64,000 bases of DNA, from the NCBI RefSeq assembly GCF_001039275.2, contig NZ_CP030117.1, positions 2,728,001-2,792,000 of the forward strand, in the 5' to 3' direction. Positions 36,607 through 45,628 of the stretch are shown piece after piece. Position numbers and translations under genes: made by a program. Every line of letters begins with the position of its first letter. Positions within the stretch are counted from its first letter, which is position 1. The notes under the pieces were generated by a model. It searched no databases, was not told the DNA's origin, and saw only the letters and a program-made list of their open reading frames with translations. Source of the DNA: Brevibacillus brevis (lineage in GTDB: Bacteria; Bacillota; Bacilli; Brevibacillales; Brevibacillaceae).

Positions 36607-37221
36607 ATGCTAGAAGTAAACTGTGATACATCATCGCTGAAGGCTGAATTGCTGCAAGAGCTGAGGGGAATATCCGTTACGTTAGATGAGAGCATCCATG
36701 CGTTAAAAAATGAAAACGAATGTGTGCTCGGGACGTTTGATCAAATACGGACGAAGTTTAGCCGACTCGAAACAGTAGCAGCCTCCTTTTATTTACAATG
36801 CTATCTCTCACCCTATACGGAAAAATATCTGGATTTATCCAAGGCCGTGCAGCACTTGGCCAAAAGGCGCCAAGGAGCATTGATTGTCGTTGAGCGTGAG
36901 GACCCGCTTGATCTACTGCTGCAAGCAGGCATACCGATTGGGGCCACGGTGAGCCATTCCTTGCTGGAGTCGATCTTTTATCCTGGCAGCCCTTTGCATG
37001 ATGGGGCCGTCCTGATTCGGGAAAATCATATCGTTTCCGCGGCCAATGTACTGCCATTATCTCAGGTTGTGGTAGGGGAAAAAAAACTGGGAACCAGACA
37101 TCGTGCTGCTTTGGGGTTAAGTGAAAAAAGCGATGCACTGATCGTTGTTGTTTCCGAGGAAACGGGGAAAGCGTCCTTTGCCATGCAGGGACACTTGTAT
37201 CCGATTATTTCACCTTCATGA
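36607..37221 (+). CDS. cdaS: Sporulation-type diadenylate cyclase
   Basis: 204 residues. The first 65 or so residues are helical, as in the autoinhibitory N-terminus of B. subtilis CdaS (207 residues). The DAC domain follows with its two ATP-binding motifs, Asp132-Gly-Ala (LHDGAVL) and Arg164-His-Arg (GTRHRAALG). It makes cyclic di-AMP, in the forespore if the assignment holds. There is no membrane segment, which separates it from CdaA, and no HhH domain, which separates it from DisA. It is divergent from the gerA operon, consistent with a germination role. GAGGGG precedes the ATG. Confidence 0.92.
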   Translation: MLEVNCDTSSLKAELLQELRGISVTLDESIHALKNENECVLGTFDQIRTKFSRLETVAASFYLQCYLSPYTEKYLDLSKAVQHLAKRRQGALIVVEREDPLDLLLQAGIPIGATVSHSLLESIFYPGSPLHDGAVLIRENHIVSAANVLPLSQVVVGEKKLGTRHRAALGLSEKSDALIVVVSEETGKASFAMQGHLYPIISPS

Positions 37222-37227
37222 AAAGAA

Positions 37228-37267
37228 AGAGGCTGGATTTGTCATGGATGACAGAAATCCAGCCTCT
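37228..37267 (-). terminator. Bidirectional terminator between cdaS and the M29 aminopeptidase
   Basis: AGAGGCTGGATTT (37228-37240) pairs perfectly with AAATCCAGCCTCT (37255-37267), extended inside by GTCAT/ATGAC. The T-rich tail is on the minus strand, so it mainly ends the aminopeptidase transcript. Confidence 0.8.
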
Positions 37268-37291
37268 CGCTATGCCATTCTCAGGTTAGAT

Positions 37292-38518
37292 TCAAGCCCA
37301 ATTTCCGTTGCGGAATAATGGTTCACGCTGTCCGTCAGCTGTTTCTCCATCAATGTTCATCTCGGCAGAGCCGATCATGAAATCGACGTGAGTGAGGCTG
37401 ATATTGATACCGCGGCTAGCCAATTCCTCATTGCTCATGTCAGCGCCACCTTCGATATTCACACTGTAGGCGTTCCCGATCGCCAAGTGGTTGGACGCAT
37501 TTTCATCAAAGAGCGTGTTATAGAAAATGATATCGGACTGCGAAATAGGGGACAAATGAGGAACCAGCGCCACTTCTCCCAAATAATGCGAGCCTTCATC
37601 TGTTTCAATTAATTGCTTCAGGGACTCTTCTCCCTTTTCAGCAGTTGCCGAGACAATTCTTCCTTTTTCAAACGTCAGGGTAAAGTTCTCGATCAAATTC
37701 CCATGATAGCTCAAAGGCTTGGTGCTGCGAACGGTTCCGTTGACGCCTTCTTTTAATGGCGCGGTGAATACTTCTTCTGTCGGCATATTGGCCATGAAGG
37801 AGACACCGTCTTTATTTACGCTTCCGCCGCCAATCCAAATGTGGTTTTTAGGCAGCTCAATTGTCAGGTTGGTACCAGGAGCTTCGTAATGAAGGTAGCG
37901 GTACTGTTTGGCATTGAGCTGGTCCACCTTACTGTTCAATGTCGCATGATGGTCATGCCAAGCTTGGACAGGGTCATCCATATCTGCCCGAGTGGCGCGG
38001 AAGATCGCATCCCACAGAGCAGGCTCCTGTTCCTCTTGTGGCAAATGCGGGAAGACCATGGCGGCCCATGCAGGTGATGGAACTGCAAGCACGCACCAGC
38101 TCACTTTATCGGACATGGTATAGCTGCGGAATTTATGGAGAGCTTGACCAGTTGTTTTGTTGGCAGTAGAAATGCGGTCAAGACTGACACCCTTCAGCAA
38201 ATCAGGATTCGCTGCAGAAATGTAGAGAAAAGCCGCACCATTTTCCGCCATTTCCTCTAATCCCTGTACCTTCCATTGCGGGTATTCACGAAACGCTTCT
38301 TCAGGAGCCAAATCATATTTCATCCGTGTGAGTTCATCGTCGGTCCACTCAATATGTACGTGCTTGGCACCCGCTTCGTACGCTTTTTTGGCTACCTTTC
38401 TTACAAAAGGAGCGGTAGATAGCGGAGCAGTTACTACTAACGTTTGCATAGGCTGTACGTTCACGCCGACTTTTACCGCGAGATCAGCATAACGGTCAAA
38501 CAAGGTTTCAAAAGACAT
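37292..38518 (-). CDS. ampS: M29-family metallo-aminopeptidase (AmpS/PepS-like)
   Basis: 408 residues, close to the usual family length. The two-metal site ligands are visible: Glu in NMPTEEVFTAP, Glu in YLGEVALV, His in ASNHLAIGNAY and His-x-Asp in THVDFMIGS. It is a cytoplasmic broad-specificity aminopeptidase. The start has AAAAGGAGG 8 nt upstream. It is monocistronic, and faces the pepF gene across a 247-nt gap in which I see an A+T-rich promoter region but no clear hexamers. Confidence 0.92.
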   Translation of the reverse strand: MSFETLFDRYADLAVKVGVNVQPMQTLVVTAPLSTAPFVRKVAKKAYEAGAKHVHIEWTDDELTRMKYDLAPEEAFREYPQWKVQGLEEMAENGAAFLYISAANPDLLKGVSLDRISTANKTTGQALHKFRSYTMSDKVSWCVLAVPSPAWAAMVFPHLPQEEQEPALWDAIFRATRADMDDPVQAWHDHHATLNSKVDQLNAKQYRYLHYEAPGTNLTIELPKNHIWIGGGSVNKDGVSFMANMPTEEVFTAPLKEGVNGTVRSTKPLSYHGNLIENFTLTFEKGRIVSATAEKGEESLKQLIETDEGSHYLGEVALVPHLSPISQSDIIFYNTLFDENASNHLAIGNAYSVNIEGGADMSNEELASRGINISLTHVDFMIGSAEMNIDGETADGQREPLFRNGNWA

Positions 38519-38765
38519 GGTTCATTTCCTCCTTTTAAGAACAAAAGGCTTACTTGCACTCTATCTATTTTACCTTCCCCTCCGAAATCACCTGCTTATG
38601 ATTTGAAAGAATTTCCTAGGAAAGCGCAGAAAAAGACAGATTACGGCCTAATTCGAGCAAGTTATCCACTTGTTTATTTTGGTTAATTGTAGGAAAATTC
38701 AAATGAAAAGGCAAATTTATTACATAAAAAATATTTTATTGGCAGAATTAAAGGAGGCAGTCAGA

Positions 38766-40565
38766 GTGAAGACAAGACAAACACGTGATCAAGTCGCTGT
38801 CGAGTATACGTGGAACCTGAACGATCTATTTGAGAGCCAGGAAGCGTGGGAGCAAGAATTAGCAGAAATCATACAGCATCTGCCTGTCGTCACTGCATTC
38901 AAAGGTAAGCTGCATACGAGTGGAGAGACGTTGTTGGCATGCATGGAGGCAAACGAGGCGATCCATGTTCGGGCGAATATCGCAGCGACGTATGCCAGAC
39001 TGCGCTCGTCTGAAGATGGGACGAATCCACAAAACCAAGCGAACTCTGCACGGGTAGGGGATGTCGTGTCCCAGCTAAACGCTGCGCTTTCTTTTATCCA
39101 TTCCGAGATTTTGGCTTTGCCTGAAGGAAAAATCGAGAGCTTCTTGGAGGAAGAACCAGGACTCGAAATATTCCGCAAAAGCTTGAATGATTTGCTAGAA
39201 ACAAAGCCGTACCGACTGTCTGCCGAGACGGAAGAAGCGTTTGCGGCGATGGGCGAGGTTTTCTCTGCGCCATATAACATATATGCACGCGGAAAGCTTT
39301 CGGACATGTCATTTGCACCCGTCCATGATGGAGAGGGAAATGAACGCCCAGTATCCTTCGCGCTGTTTGAGACCGATTATGAAATGTCGTCCGATACGAC
39401 GCTGCGCCGTGCTTCGTATGAATCTTTCTCGAAGACACTCGCTTCCTACCAGAACTCCTTCGCTGCGGTATACGCGACAGAGGTGAAAAAACAGACCGTC
39501 ATGTCTCGCCTGCGTGGCTATGAGACCGTAACGGACATGCTGCTTAAGCCACAGCAAGTTACATTGGATATGTACCACAACATTCTGGATATCATCGGGA
39601 ATGAACTCGCTCCGCACATGCGACGCTATGCGAAGCTGAAAGCAAAAGAGCTCGGCCTTGAGAAGTTGGCCTTTTGTGATTTGAAGGCACCGCTTGATCC
39701 AGAATTCAGCCCGCCGGTTACGATTGAAGAAGCTGGGCAAAAGATATTGGCATCCTTGCAAGTGATGGGACCAGAGTACACGGCGATTATGGAAAAGGCA
39801 CTGAATGAGCGTTGGATCGACTATGTAGACAACGTGGGCAAATCGACAGGTGCTTTCTGCTCAACGACATACAGCAAACACTCTTACATTCTCATTACGT
39901 GGTCAGGAAATATGCGTAGTGCTTTCACGCTGGCTCATGAGCTGGGACATTGCGGACATTTTATGCTGGCGACAAGAGAGCAAAGCTTTACGAACTCTCG
40001 TCCATCCCTGTACTTTATCGAAGCACCTTCCACACTCAATGAGCTCTTGCTCGCGCAGCACATCGTGGAGCAATCCGACGATGCTCGTCTGAAGCGTTGG
40101 GTCATTTTGCAATTGATGAATACGTATTACCACAACTTTGTCACGCATCTGCTAGAAGCGAGAATGCAACGAAAAGTGTACGAAGCAGCGCAAAAAGACG
40201 TACCATTGACTGCCAAACAGCTCTCCGAATGGAAAGGGCAAGTGCTCGCAGACTTCTGGGGTGATGCCGTTGATCTGGACGCGGCCGCGAGTCTTACATG
40301 GATGCGCCAACCGCATTATTACATGGGGCTGTATCCGTACACGTACGCAGCTGGTTTGACCGCTTCTACAGCAATGGCAGCGAGCATCAAGCAAGAGGGA
40401 CAGCCTGCTGTTGATCGTTGGATCGAGGTGCTCAAAGCTGGGGGAACATTAACGCCGCTGGAGCTCATGAAAAAAGCTGGCGTGGATATGTCAGATCCGC
40501 AGCCAATCCGCGAGGCAGTCGCATACGTCGGCAGTCTGGTTGACGAGCTGGAAAGACTGTTTTAA
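38766..40565 (+). CDS. pepF: Oligoendopeptidase, M3/PepF family
   Basis: 599 residues. The zinc site is His391-Glu392-x-x-His395 (AHELGHCGHF), and LNELLLAQHIVEQ carries the third ligand Glu about 25 residues later. The N-terminal helical domain (VEYTWNLNDLFESQEAW) is typical of PepF. It cleaves short peptides of roughly 7-17 residues in the cytoplasm. The start is GTG 38766, because AAAGGAGG lies 8 nt upstream; ATG codons upstream in frame have no RBS. Confidence 0.93.
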   Translation: MKTRQTRDQVAVEYTWNLNDLFESQEAWEQELAEIIQHLPVVTAFKGKLHTSGETLLACMEANEAIHVRANIAATYARLRSSEDGTNPQNQANSARVGDVVSQLNAALSFIHSEILALPEGKIESFLEEEPGLEIFRKSLNDLLETKPYRLSAETEEAFAAMGEVFSAPYNIYARGKLSDMSFAPVHDGEGNERPVSFALFETDYEMSSDTTLRRASYESFSKTLASYQNSFAAVYATEVKKQTVMSRLRGYETVTDMLLKPQQVTLDMYHNILDIIGNELAPHMRRYAKLKAKELGLEKLAFCDLKAPLDPEFSPPVTIEEAGQKILASLQVMGPEYTAIMEKALNERWIDYVDNVGKSTGAFCSTTYSKHSYILITWSGNMRSAFTLAHELGHCGHFMLATREQSFTNSRPSLYFIEAPSTLNELLLAQHIVEQSDDARLKRWVILQLMNTYYHNFVTHLLEARMQRKVYEAAQKDVPLTAKQLSEWKGQVLADFWGDAVDLDAAASLTWMRQPHYYMGLYPYTYAAGLTASTAMAASIKQEGQPAVDRWIEVLKAGGTLTPLELMKKAGVDMSDPQPIREAVAYVGSLVDELERLF

Positions 40566-40579
40566 CCTGATAAAAGAAG

Positions 40580-40615
40580 AAAAGGCTTGTGATCGCGAGG
40601 AATCACAAGCCTTTT
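40580..40615 (+). terminator. Intrinsic terminator of pepF
   Basis: AAAAGGCTTGTGAT (40580-40593) pairs perfectly with ATCACAAGCCTTTT (40602-40615). Confidence 0.9.
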
Positions 40616-40645
40616 GATTTGATCAAGCAAGAAGGAGTAGTCATC

Positions 40646-40975
40646 ATGACCGAATTTACGCAGCGCGCACTAAAAATCATTGCCGGGATTCCAGCGGGCC
40701 ATGTCATGACGTACGGGCAAATTGCTGCGTTGGCCGGGAGTCCAAGGGCTGCCAGACAAATCGTTCGCATCCTTCATTCCATGTCCAAAAAGCACAAGCT
40801 TCCTTGGCATCGGGTCATCAACGCACAAGGAAAGATTGGATTGCAAGATTTGGATTCGTTCACGCTGCAAAAAATGGCCTTGGAAAGCGAAGGGATAGTC
40901 GTGTCAGCAGCAGGAGAAATAGAGTTGGAGCGTTATCGGTTTCACCCACATGTAGTGAATGAGCCGCTATTCTAG
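40646..40975 (+). CDS. Alkyltransferase-like protein (ATL), MGMT C-domain without the active Cys
   Basis: 109 residues, equal to the DNA-binding domain of O6-alkylguanine-DNA alkyltransferase: GHVMTYGQIAALAGSPRAARQIVRIL is the helix-turn-helix. The reactive Pro-Cys-His-Arg site is replaced by Pro-Trp54-His-Arg, the hallmark of ATL proteins. Such proteins bind O6-alkylguanine lesions and flag them for nucleotide excision repair rather than reversing them. The start has AAGGAG 8 nt upstream. Its stop codon overlaps that of the convergent gene in a shared CTAG. Confidence 0.92.
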   Translation: MTEFTQRALKIIAGIPAGHVMTYGQIAALAGSPRAARQIVRILHSMSKKHKLPWHRVINAQGKIGLQDLDSFTLQKMALESEGIVVSAAGEIELERYRFHPHVVNEPLF

Positions 40976-41331
40976 TAGCCTACCTCTACGGAAGCAATGA
41001 CAATATAGGCAAGGTCGTTCTTGTCCTCTTTTTCAGCGATCACGACACCACTGCTCGTCAGCATGCCACCATCGACGATTTCGAAGGAGACTTCCCCGTA
41101 TGGCAGTGCTTTACGAACCGTTTCCAAGTCGAGCTTGTCCTTGTCAGCAGGAACGGCCAGTCTCACATTTACTTTCATGTTATGGATATCGTTTCCTGGC
41201 AGGACAGAACGCAGTCCAGGCATCGAATTGTGATGGATGGCATTTTGAACAGCGCGGACTGCGGCTTTGGTGACGTTTTGTCCATGCATGTCAATGCCCA
41301 TTCCTATTTCAATAAACATTACTTTTTCCAT
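40972..41331 (-). CDS. Lin0512-family conserved protein
   Basis: About 119 residues. The pattern VMFIEIGMGIDMHGQNVTKAA followed by AVQNAIHHNSMPGL fits the Lin0512 family (Pfam-type small dimeric proteins of unknown function). There is no signal peptide or membrane span. ATG 41331 is preferred, with AGGAG about 11 nt upstream; GTG 41343 overlaps that RBS. Function is unknown. It ends inside the same CTAG as the ATL gene. Confidence 0.82.
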   Translation of the reverse strand: MEKVMFIEIGMGIDMHGQNVTKAAVRAVQNAIHHNSMPGLRSVLPGNDIHNMKVNVRLAVPADKDKLDLETVRKALPYGEVSFEIVDGGMLTSSGVVIAEKEDKNDLAYIVIASVEVGY

Positions 41332-41422
41332 TAGCTTGTTCACTCCTGTTTCATTCTACTTTTCTACCATCCTTATCTTACCACGAAAAGGAATGGTTTT
41401 TTCTCTCATCTGTATTGTGTTT

Positions 41423-41470
41423 ATCGTCAAGACATGTCATCATAACATGTTGGCATCTATTCTTGACGAT
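41423..41470 (+). promoter_or_regulatory. Large inverted repeat in the leader of the DinG/YpvA-like helicase gene
   Basis: ATCGTCAAGA (41423-41432) and TCTTGACGAT (41461-41470) are perfect 10-bp arms. Directly inside the left arm CATGT pairs with ACATG (41445-41449). No T run follows. The element ends 14 nt before the RBS of the helicase gene, so it can be a protein-binding operator or an RNA hairpin controlling translation. Confidence 0.55.
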
Positions 41471-41498
41471 TCTTTACATTATTGGAGGCAGGTCACAA

Positions 41499-43463
41499 TT
41501 GGAACGTTATCCTTTTGCCTACGATCCGTCCCAGCCGTTCATCTCTCAGGTGAGTGATTGGGTAGCGGACGTTTTTTATGAAGTATTGCCTGAGGCTGGA
41601 TTCGAGGTGCGTGATGAGCAAATCTACATGGCCTTTCAGCTTGAACGGGCTTTTATAGAAAAGCAAACGATTTTTGCAGAGGCGGGAGTAGGTACGGGAA
41701 AAACATTGGCTTACTTACTGTACGCCATTTGCTATGCACGATACACCAGAAAGCCCGCCATCATTGCCTGTGCGAATGAGTCGCTGATTGAGCAACTCGT
41801 AAAACCGGAAGGCGATATTGCAAAACTGGCTCGTCATCTCAACATGACGATTGACGCGAGACTCGGAAAATCACCGGACCAATATGTCTGTTTGCGCAAG
41901 CTGGATGAGGCGAGATTCCAGCCCGAGACAGGTGAAGCTTTCCAGCATATTTATCAAGAGCTGCCTTCATTTGTTCATACACATGAGGCCTTGCAGTCGT
42001 TTTATCCGTACGGGGATCGCAGCACATATCCTGACTTGGATGACCAAGAATGGGCGCAGATGAACTGGGATACTTTTCAGGATTGCTTTGTGTGCGACAG
42101 ACAGCACCGCTGTGGTCAGACCCTTTCCAGAAACCATTACCGTCAGTCAGCCGATTTGATCATTTGCTCCCATGATTTTTATATGGAGCATGTGTGGACC
42201 TATGAGATCCGCAAGCGCGGAGGTCAGTTGCCGTTGCTGCCACCGCATAGCTCGGTGATTTTTGACGAGGGTCATCTGCTGGAGCCCGCTGCCCAAAAAG
42301 CATTGACGTACAAGCTGAATCACTCCGTGTTCGAAGAAACGATTACGCGTGTCTTGAAGGGTGAGATCAGGGAAGAGCTCGCCATTGCTATTGAAGAAGC
42401 CATTGCTCAGAGCGAGGAGATGTTCTCCCGATTGAACGAAGAGAGCAAGGCCGTGATGGGCTCCAACCGCAAAGAAATCCACTTTCATCCGGAACTCGTT
42501 GCAACCATCCACCGTTTTACAAATCTCGTCAGTTGGATTGAAGAAGAGCTGGCGTTAGAGGGTGGACTGTATACATTGGACGAGTTCCAGTTGCGAATTG
42601 TCGAAGAGCATCTGGAAATGATGCAGCTGGCACTGGGACTTTTCCAAGACCCGGATCACGTTATTTCCTGGATGAGCGAAGAGATTACAGGGCCAACCTT
42701 GGTCGTCATGCCAAAAAAGGTGCAGGAAGTACTGGAAGAGCGCGTATTCTCCCAAAAAATGCCGATTGTCTTTTCGTCGGCGACTTTATCTGTTGACGGA
42801 TCGTTTACGTATGTGGCGGACAGCTTGGGTATCGAGCAATACCTGTCATTCTCGGTGGCTTCTCCGTACGAGTACGACAAGCAAATGGAGGTATACGTAC
42901 CGACACTTTCTGCAACCGACACCTTTGCGGAAAAAATGAGACAGGCTACCCAATTGCTGCAAAAATCAGCAGGTAGTGCGCTCCTGTTGTTTTCCTCCAT
43001 GGAGGAATTACAGCAATTCAAGGCTGCTATCAAAAACGAGCCTACCTGTACGGATCTGCGATTCTTGTTTGAAGGAGATGCGGAAATCAGCCATCTGATC
43101 TCTCAGTTCCAAAACGACGAGAAAAGCAGCCTCTGTGCGGTGAGCCTGTGGGAAGGGCTAGATGTTCCGGGGCCTTCGCTGTCCAATGTGATCATTTGGT
43201 CACTGCCATTCCCACCGAATGATCCGGTGTTTACAGCAAAACGAAAAAGTGCAGCGAATCCTTTCGACGAGGTAGATTTGCCTTACATGCTGCTGAGACT
43301 GCGTCAAGGCATCGGGCGTTTGATCCGTTCGAGAGAGGATAGCGGTCTGGTATCGATCTTAAGTCCACAATTGAGCCAAAATGACAAGCTGAGACAGCAA
43401 GTACAGGATGTTTTTCCGACTGGCGTAGAGTGGAAAACGTCTTTGGACGGGGTATTGGCGTAA
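41499..43463 (+). CDS. DinG/XPD-type ATP-dependent DNA helicase (YpvA-like)
   Basis: 654 residues, superfamily 2. Walker A AGVGTGKT lies near residues 61-68, and the DEAH-type box is Asp-Glu-Gly-His (FDEGH) near 256. Four cysteines between them (YVCLRK, and CFVCDRQHRC) fit the 4Fe-4S cluster of XPD/DinG helicases. The C-terminal lobe contains SLWEGLDVPG and LRQGIGRLIRSR. It unwinds 5' overhang or R-loop-like substrates in related proteins. TTG 41499 is chosen, GGAGG about 10 nt upstream; the in-frame ATG 41415 lies before the inverted repeat and lacks an RBS. There is no exonuclease domain, unlike some Firmicute DinG. Confidence 0.9.
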   Translation: MERYPFAYDPSQPFISQVSDWVADVFYEVLPEAGFEVRDEQIYMAFQLERAFIEKQTIFAEAGVGTGKTLAYLLYAICYARYTRKPAIIACANESLIEQLVKPEGDIAKLARHLNMTIDARLGKSPDQYVCLRKLDEARFQPETGEAFQHIYQELPSFVHTHEALQSFYPYGDRSTYPDLDDQEWAQMNWDTFQDCFVCDRQHRCGQTLSRNHYRQSADLIICSHDFYMEHVWTYEIRKRGGQLPLLPPHSSVIFDEGHLLEPAAQKALTYKLNHSVFEETITRVLKGEIREELAIAIEEAIAQSEEMFSRLNEESKAVMGSNRKEIHFHPELVATIHRFTNLVSWIEEELALEGGLYTLDEFQLRIVEEHLEMMQLALGLFQDPDHVISWMSEEITGPTLVVMPKKVQEVLEERVFSQKMPIVFSSATLSVDGSFTYVADSLGIEQYLSFSVASPYEYDKQMEVYVPTLSATDTFAEKMRQATQLLQKSAGSALLLFSSMEELQQFKAAIKNEPTCTDLRFLFEGDAEISHLISQFQNDEKSSLCAVSLWEGLDVPGPSLSNVIIWSLPFPPNDPVFTAKRKSAANPFDEVDLPYMLLRLRQGIGRLIRSREDSGLVSILSPQLSQNDKLRQQVQDVFPTGVEWKTSLDGVLA

Positions 43464-43465
43464 TG

Positions 43466-43500
43466 AAAAAGCAGGAGCCTGCGTGGCTACCTGCTTTTTT
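43466..43500 (+). terminator. Bidirectional terminator between helicase and multicopper oxidase genes
   Basis: AAAAAGCAGG (43466-43475) pairs with CCTGCTTTTT, extended inside by GCC/GGC. A T run ends each strand. Confidence 0.8.
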
Positions 43501-43506
43501 CTATGG

Positions 43507-45123
43507 TTATTCTGGCATATTGCCGACGGTAGGGTCGACGACGAAATCTGGCTTGAAGCCCTCATATTTTACTTCGGATACCATTCCTTGCGCAGCATGA
43601 CCCAAATCGTGGCAGTGGAACATCCAGTCTCCTGGATTGTCAGCTTCAAAGGCGACTACGTAAGATTCACCCGGCAAGATGTTCAGCGTATCTTTGACCA
43701 GAGGGGAGCCTGAGATAGGCTGTCCGTTTTTGCTTAATACTTGGAAGAAATGTCCGTGCAAATGCATCGGGTGGATATCTTTTGGTGATTTGTTCACCAT
43801 CGTGACTTTGACCAGATTGCCTTTTTTGACGTTGAGCGGAGGGACATCCGGAAACGTTTTGCCATTGATGGTGAAGGCCATTTTTCCATCTGCCGTTTCC
43901 GTGTTCAGATCCATTTGATACGTGATGTCATACTTCTGCTCCAGTGTAAAGCTACTTTTTGCCGCCTCGCCGTATTTGGTGATGTCTATCGTTGGCATAT
44001 CGCCAGCTTCGGATTTGGCTGTTTTTGCTTCCGAGCCTTCGTAGACGATGGGTACAACAAGGGATTTGGCGCCTGGATTCGTGCTGCGCTCCTCTAATAA
44101 CCACTTGCCAGGATTGTTGGCAACAAATTCAAGATCATATCGTTCTCCTGGCCCGATATTGAGGAGCTGGCCTCCTACGAGGGGCGGATTATTGATAGGT
44201 TGCCCGTCTGTTGCTACGATTTTAAATTCATGGCCTTGCAGGTTCAGCTTGTGGTTCAAGTATCCGGCATTGATCAGGCGGATTCTGACCTTCTCGCCTT
44301 CTTTAACAGATAGCGGCTGGATTGCCGGGCCTGTTTTTCCGTTCACGGAAAAGATCGTATACATCAACGGCATCATCTCAGCGTCACTCATGGGCATTTC
44401 CATACTGGCCATGTTGTGACCACCAGAGGACGAGCTATCAGAAGAAGGGGCACTCATGCCGTGGCTCATGCCACTTCCGTGCATTTCCGCCATGCTATCG
44501 TCCTGCATCCATTCATCCAGAACGAGGGTAAAGTCCTTATCGGCTGGCTCTGGCGTAGCCGGTTCTACGACAAGGGAACCGTACAATCCTTTGTCTACCT
44601 GTTTGGCGCTGTTTTGATGCGAGTGGTACCAGTATGTCCCGGCAACGTCCACCTTGAATTTGTAGGTGAAGCTTTCGTTTGGTTTTACGGCATTTTGGGT
44701 CACGCCAGGGATTCCGTCCATGTTATTCGGGACGGGTAAGCCATGCCAGTGAATGGTGACCGGCTCGGGCAATTCATTTTTCAACGTCACGCTGATGGTT
44801 TCTCCTTGTTTGACACGAAGCTGTGGACCAGGAACGGTTCCATTGTACGTCCATGCGTTTTTCATGGTCTTGTCATCGAGGTGGAGCATGTTTTCTTTTG
44901 CCGTAAGGGTAAACGTATTGCCTGTAAGCACCTCCATCGACGAGTCGCTGGAAGCAGACATCTGCTGCGGTTGCGTTTCTGCTGTTGTTTGGGGTGAAGA
45001 ATTCATGTTGTGTCCATTATGATCCATCGTAGTATTATCAGTGGCAGTGGAGCAGGCAGATAACAGCAAAACGCCACCTAGAACCACGGGATAAGCCCAT
45101 GGGCGTATTTTCCGTTTGTTCAT
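43507..45123 (-). CDS. Lipoprotein multicopper oxidase with Met/His-rich insert
   Basis: 538 residues. The lipoprotein signal ends in LLLSA-Cys. Three cupredoxin domains follow with all four copper motifs: HWHGLPVPNNMDG, YWYHSHQN, HPMHLHGHFFQV and HCHDLGHAAQGM. A linker between domains 1 and 2 is rich in Met, His and Ser (near MHGSGMSHGM and MASMEMPMSD), as in CueO-type cuprous oxidases. It probably oxidises Cu(I) or phenolics at the outer membrane face and may serve copper tolerance. ATG 45123 is chosen because AAAGGAGG lies 9 nt upstream; the frame is open further upstream without an RBS. Confidence 0.92.
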   Translation of the reverse strand: MNKRKIRPWAYPVVLGGVLLLSACSTATDNTTMDHNGHNMNSSPQTTAETQPQQMSASSDSSMEVLTGNTFTLTAKENMLHLDDKTMKNAWTYNGTVPGPQLRVKQGETISVTLKNELPEPVTIHWHGLPVPNNMDGIPGVTQNAVKPNESFTYKFKVDVAGTYWYHSHQNSAKQVDKGLYGSLVVEPATPEPADKDFTLVLDEWMQDDSMAEMHGSGMSHGMSAPSSDSSSSGGHNMASMEMPMSDAEMMPLMYTIFSVNGKTGPAIQPLSVKEGEKVRIRLINAGYLNHKLNLQGHEFKIVATDGQPINNPPLVGGQLLNIGPGERYDLEFVANNPGKWLLEERSTNPGAKSLVVPIVYEGSEAKTAKSEAGDMPTIDITKYGEAAKSSFTLEQKYDITYQMDLNTETADGKMAFTINGKTFPDVPPLNVKKGNLVKVTMVNKSPKDIHPMHLHGHFFQVLSKNGQPISGSPLVKDTLNILPGESYVVAFEADNPGDWMFHCHDLGHAAQGMVSEVKYEGFKPDFVVDPTVGNMPE

Positions 45124-45311
45124 GTGCACTTTCCTCCTTTGAGCTGTTGGAGAAAGCGTACCAAACGATTGTGTAGAAAACATGAAGACGGGATGTATGA
45201 CACTTCTGTTACGCATTGTACAAAAATGGGAAAGTAAGCGTGAACAAATGCTATAATGGAGTATCGTACATACAAGTAATCAGTAGAATCAGACAGGGAT
45301 GGTGTTCACGT

Positions 45312-45512
45312 TTGGGTAACGTAGATTTTGCGAGCTTGCCTTGGAATGTTTTTTGGGTTGGAGTCGCTTACTTTTTGGTCACAGGAGTCTTTTTCTGTCT
45401 TGGATTTATGCGATTGCTTTCCGAACGGGTGAAAAGCGGCATCGTATGCATGGTGATTGCGGTTGTCAGCGGTGGTTTTTTCTTGAATTATTTGTTTACT
45501 CATCACATTTAA
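45312..45512 (+). CDS. Small two-span membrane protein, 66 residues
   Basis: TTG 45312 has AGGGATGGTG 8 nt upstream. The product (start MGNVDFASLPWNVFWVG) has two hydrophobic spans with a short basic loop, LLSERVKSG, and ends in FTHHI. An intrinsic terminator follows 18 nt after the stop, so it is a complete monocistronic unit divergent from the multicopper oxidase gene. It resembles small uncharacterised Bacillales membrane proteins; I cannot name the family. Confidence 0.7.
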   Translation: MGNVDFASLPWNVFWVGVAYFLVTGVFFCLGFMRLLSERVKSGIVCMVIAVVSGGFFLNYLFTHHI

Positions 45513-45529
45513 ATGTAGATAATCAAACG

Positions 45530-45572
45530 AAAATCCTCATCGGTGCTGGTAATCGATGGGGATTTTATTTTT
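45530..45572 (+). terminator. Intrinsic terminator of the 66-residue membrane protein gene
   Basis: AAAATCCTCATCG (45530-45542) pairs with CGATGGGGATTTT (45554-45566), one G-U pair, followed by ATTTTTG. Confidence 0.85.
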
Positions 45573-45628
45573 GTCTTGTGTTTCCCGTTTCGATTGGCGA
45601 AAATGGAAGTGATAGGGGAATAACCGAG

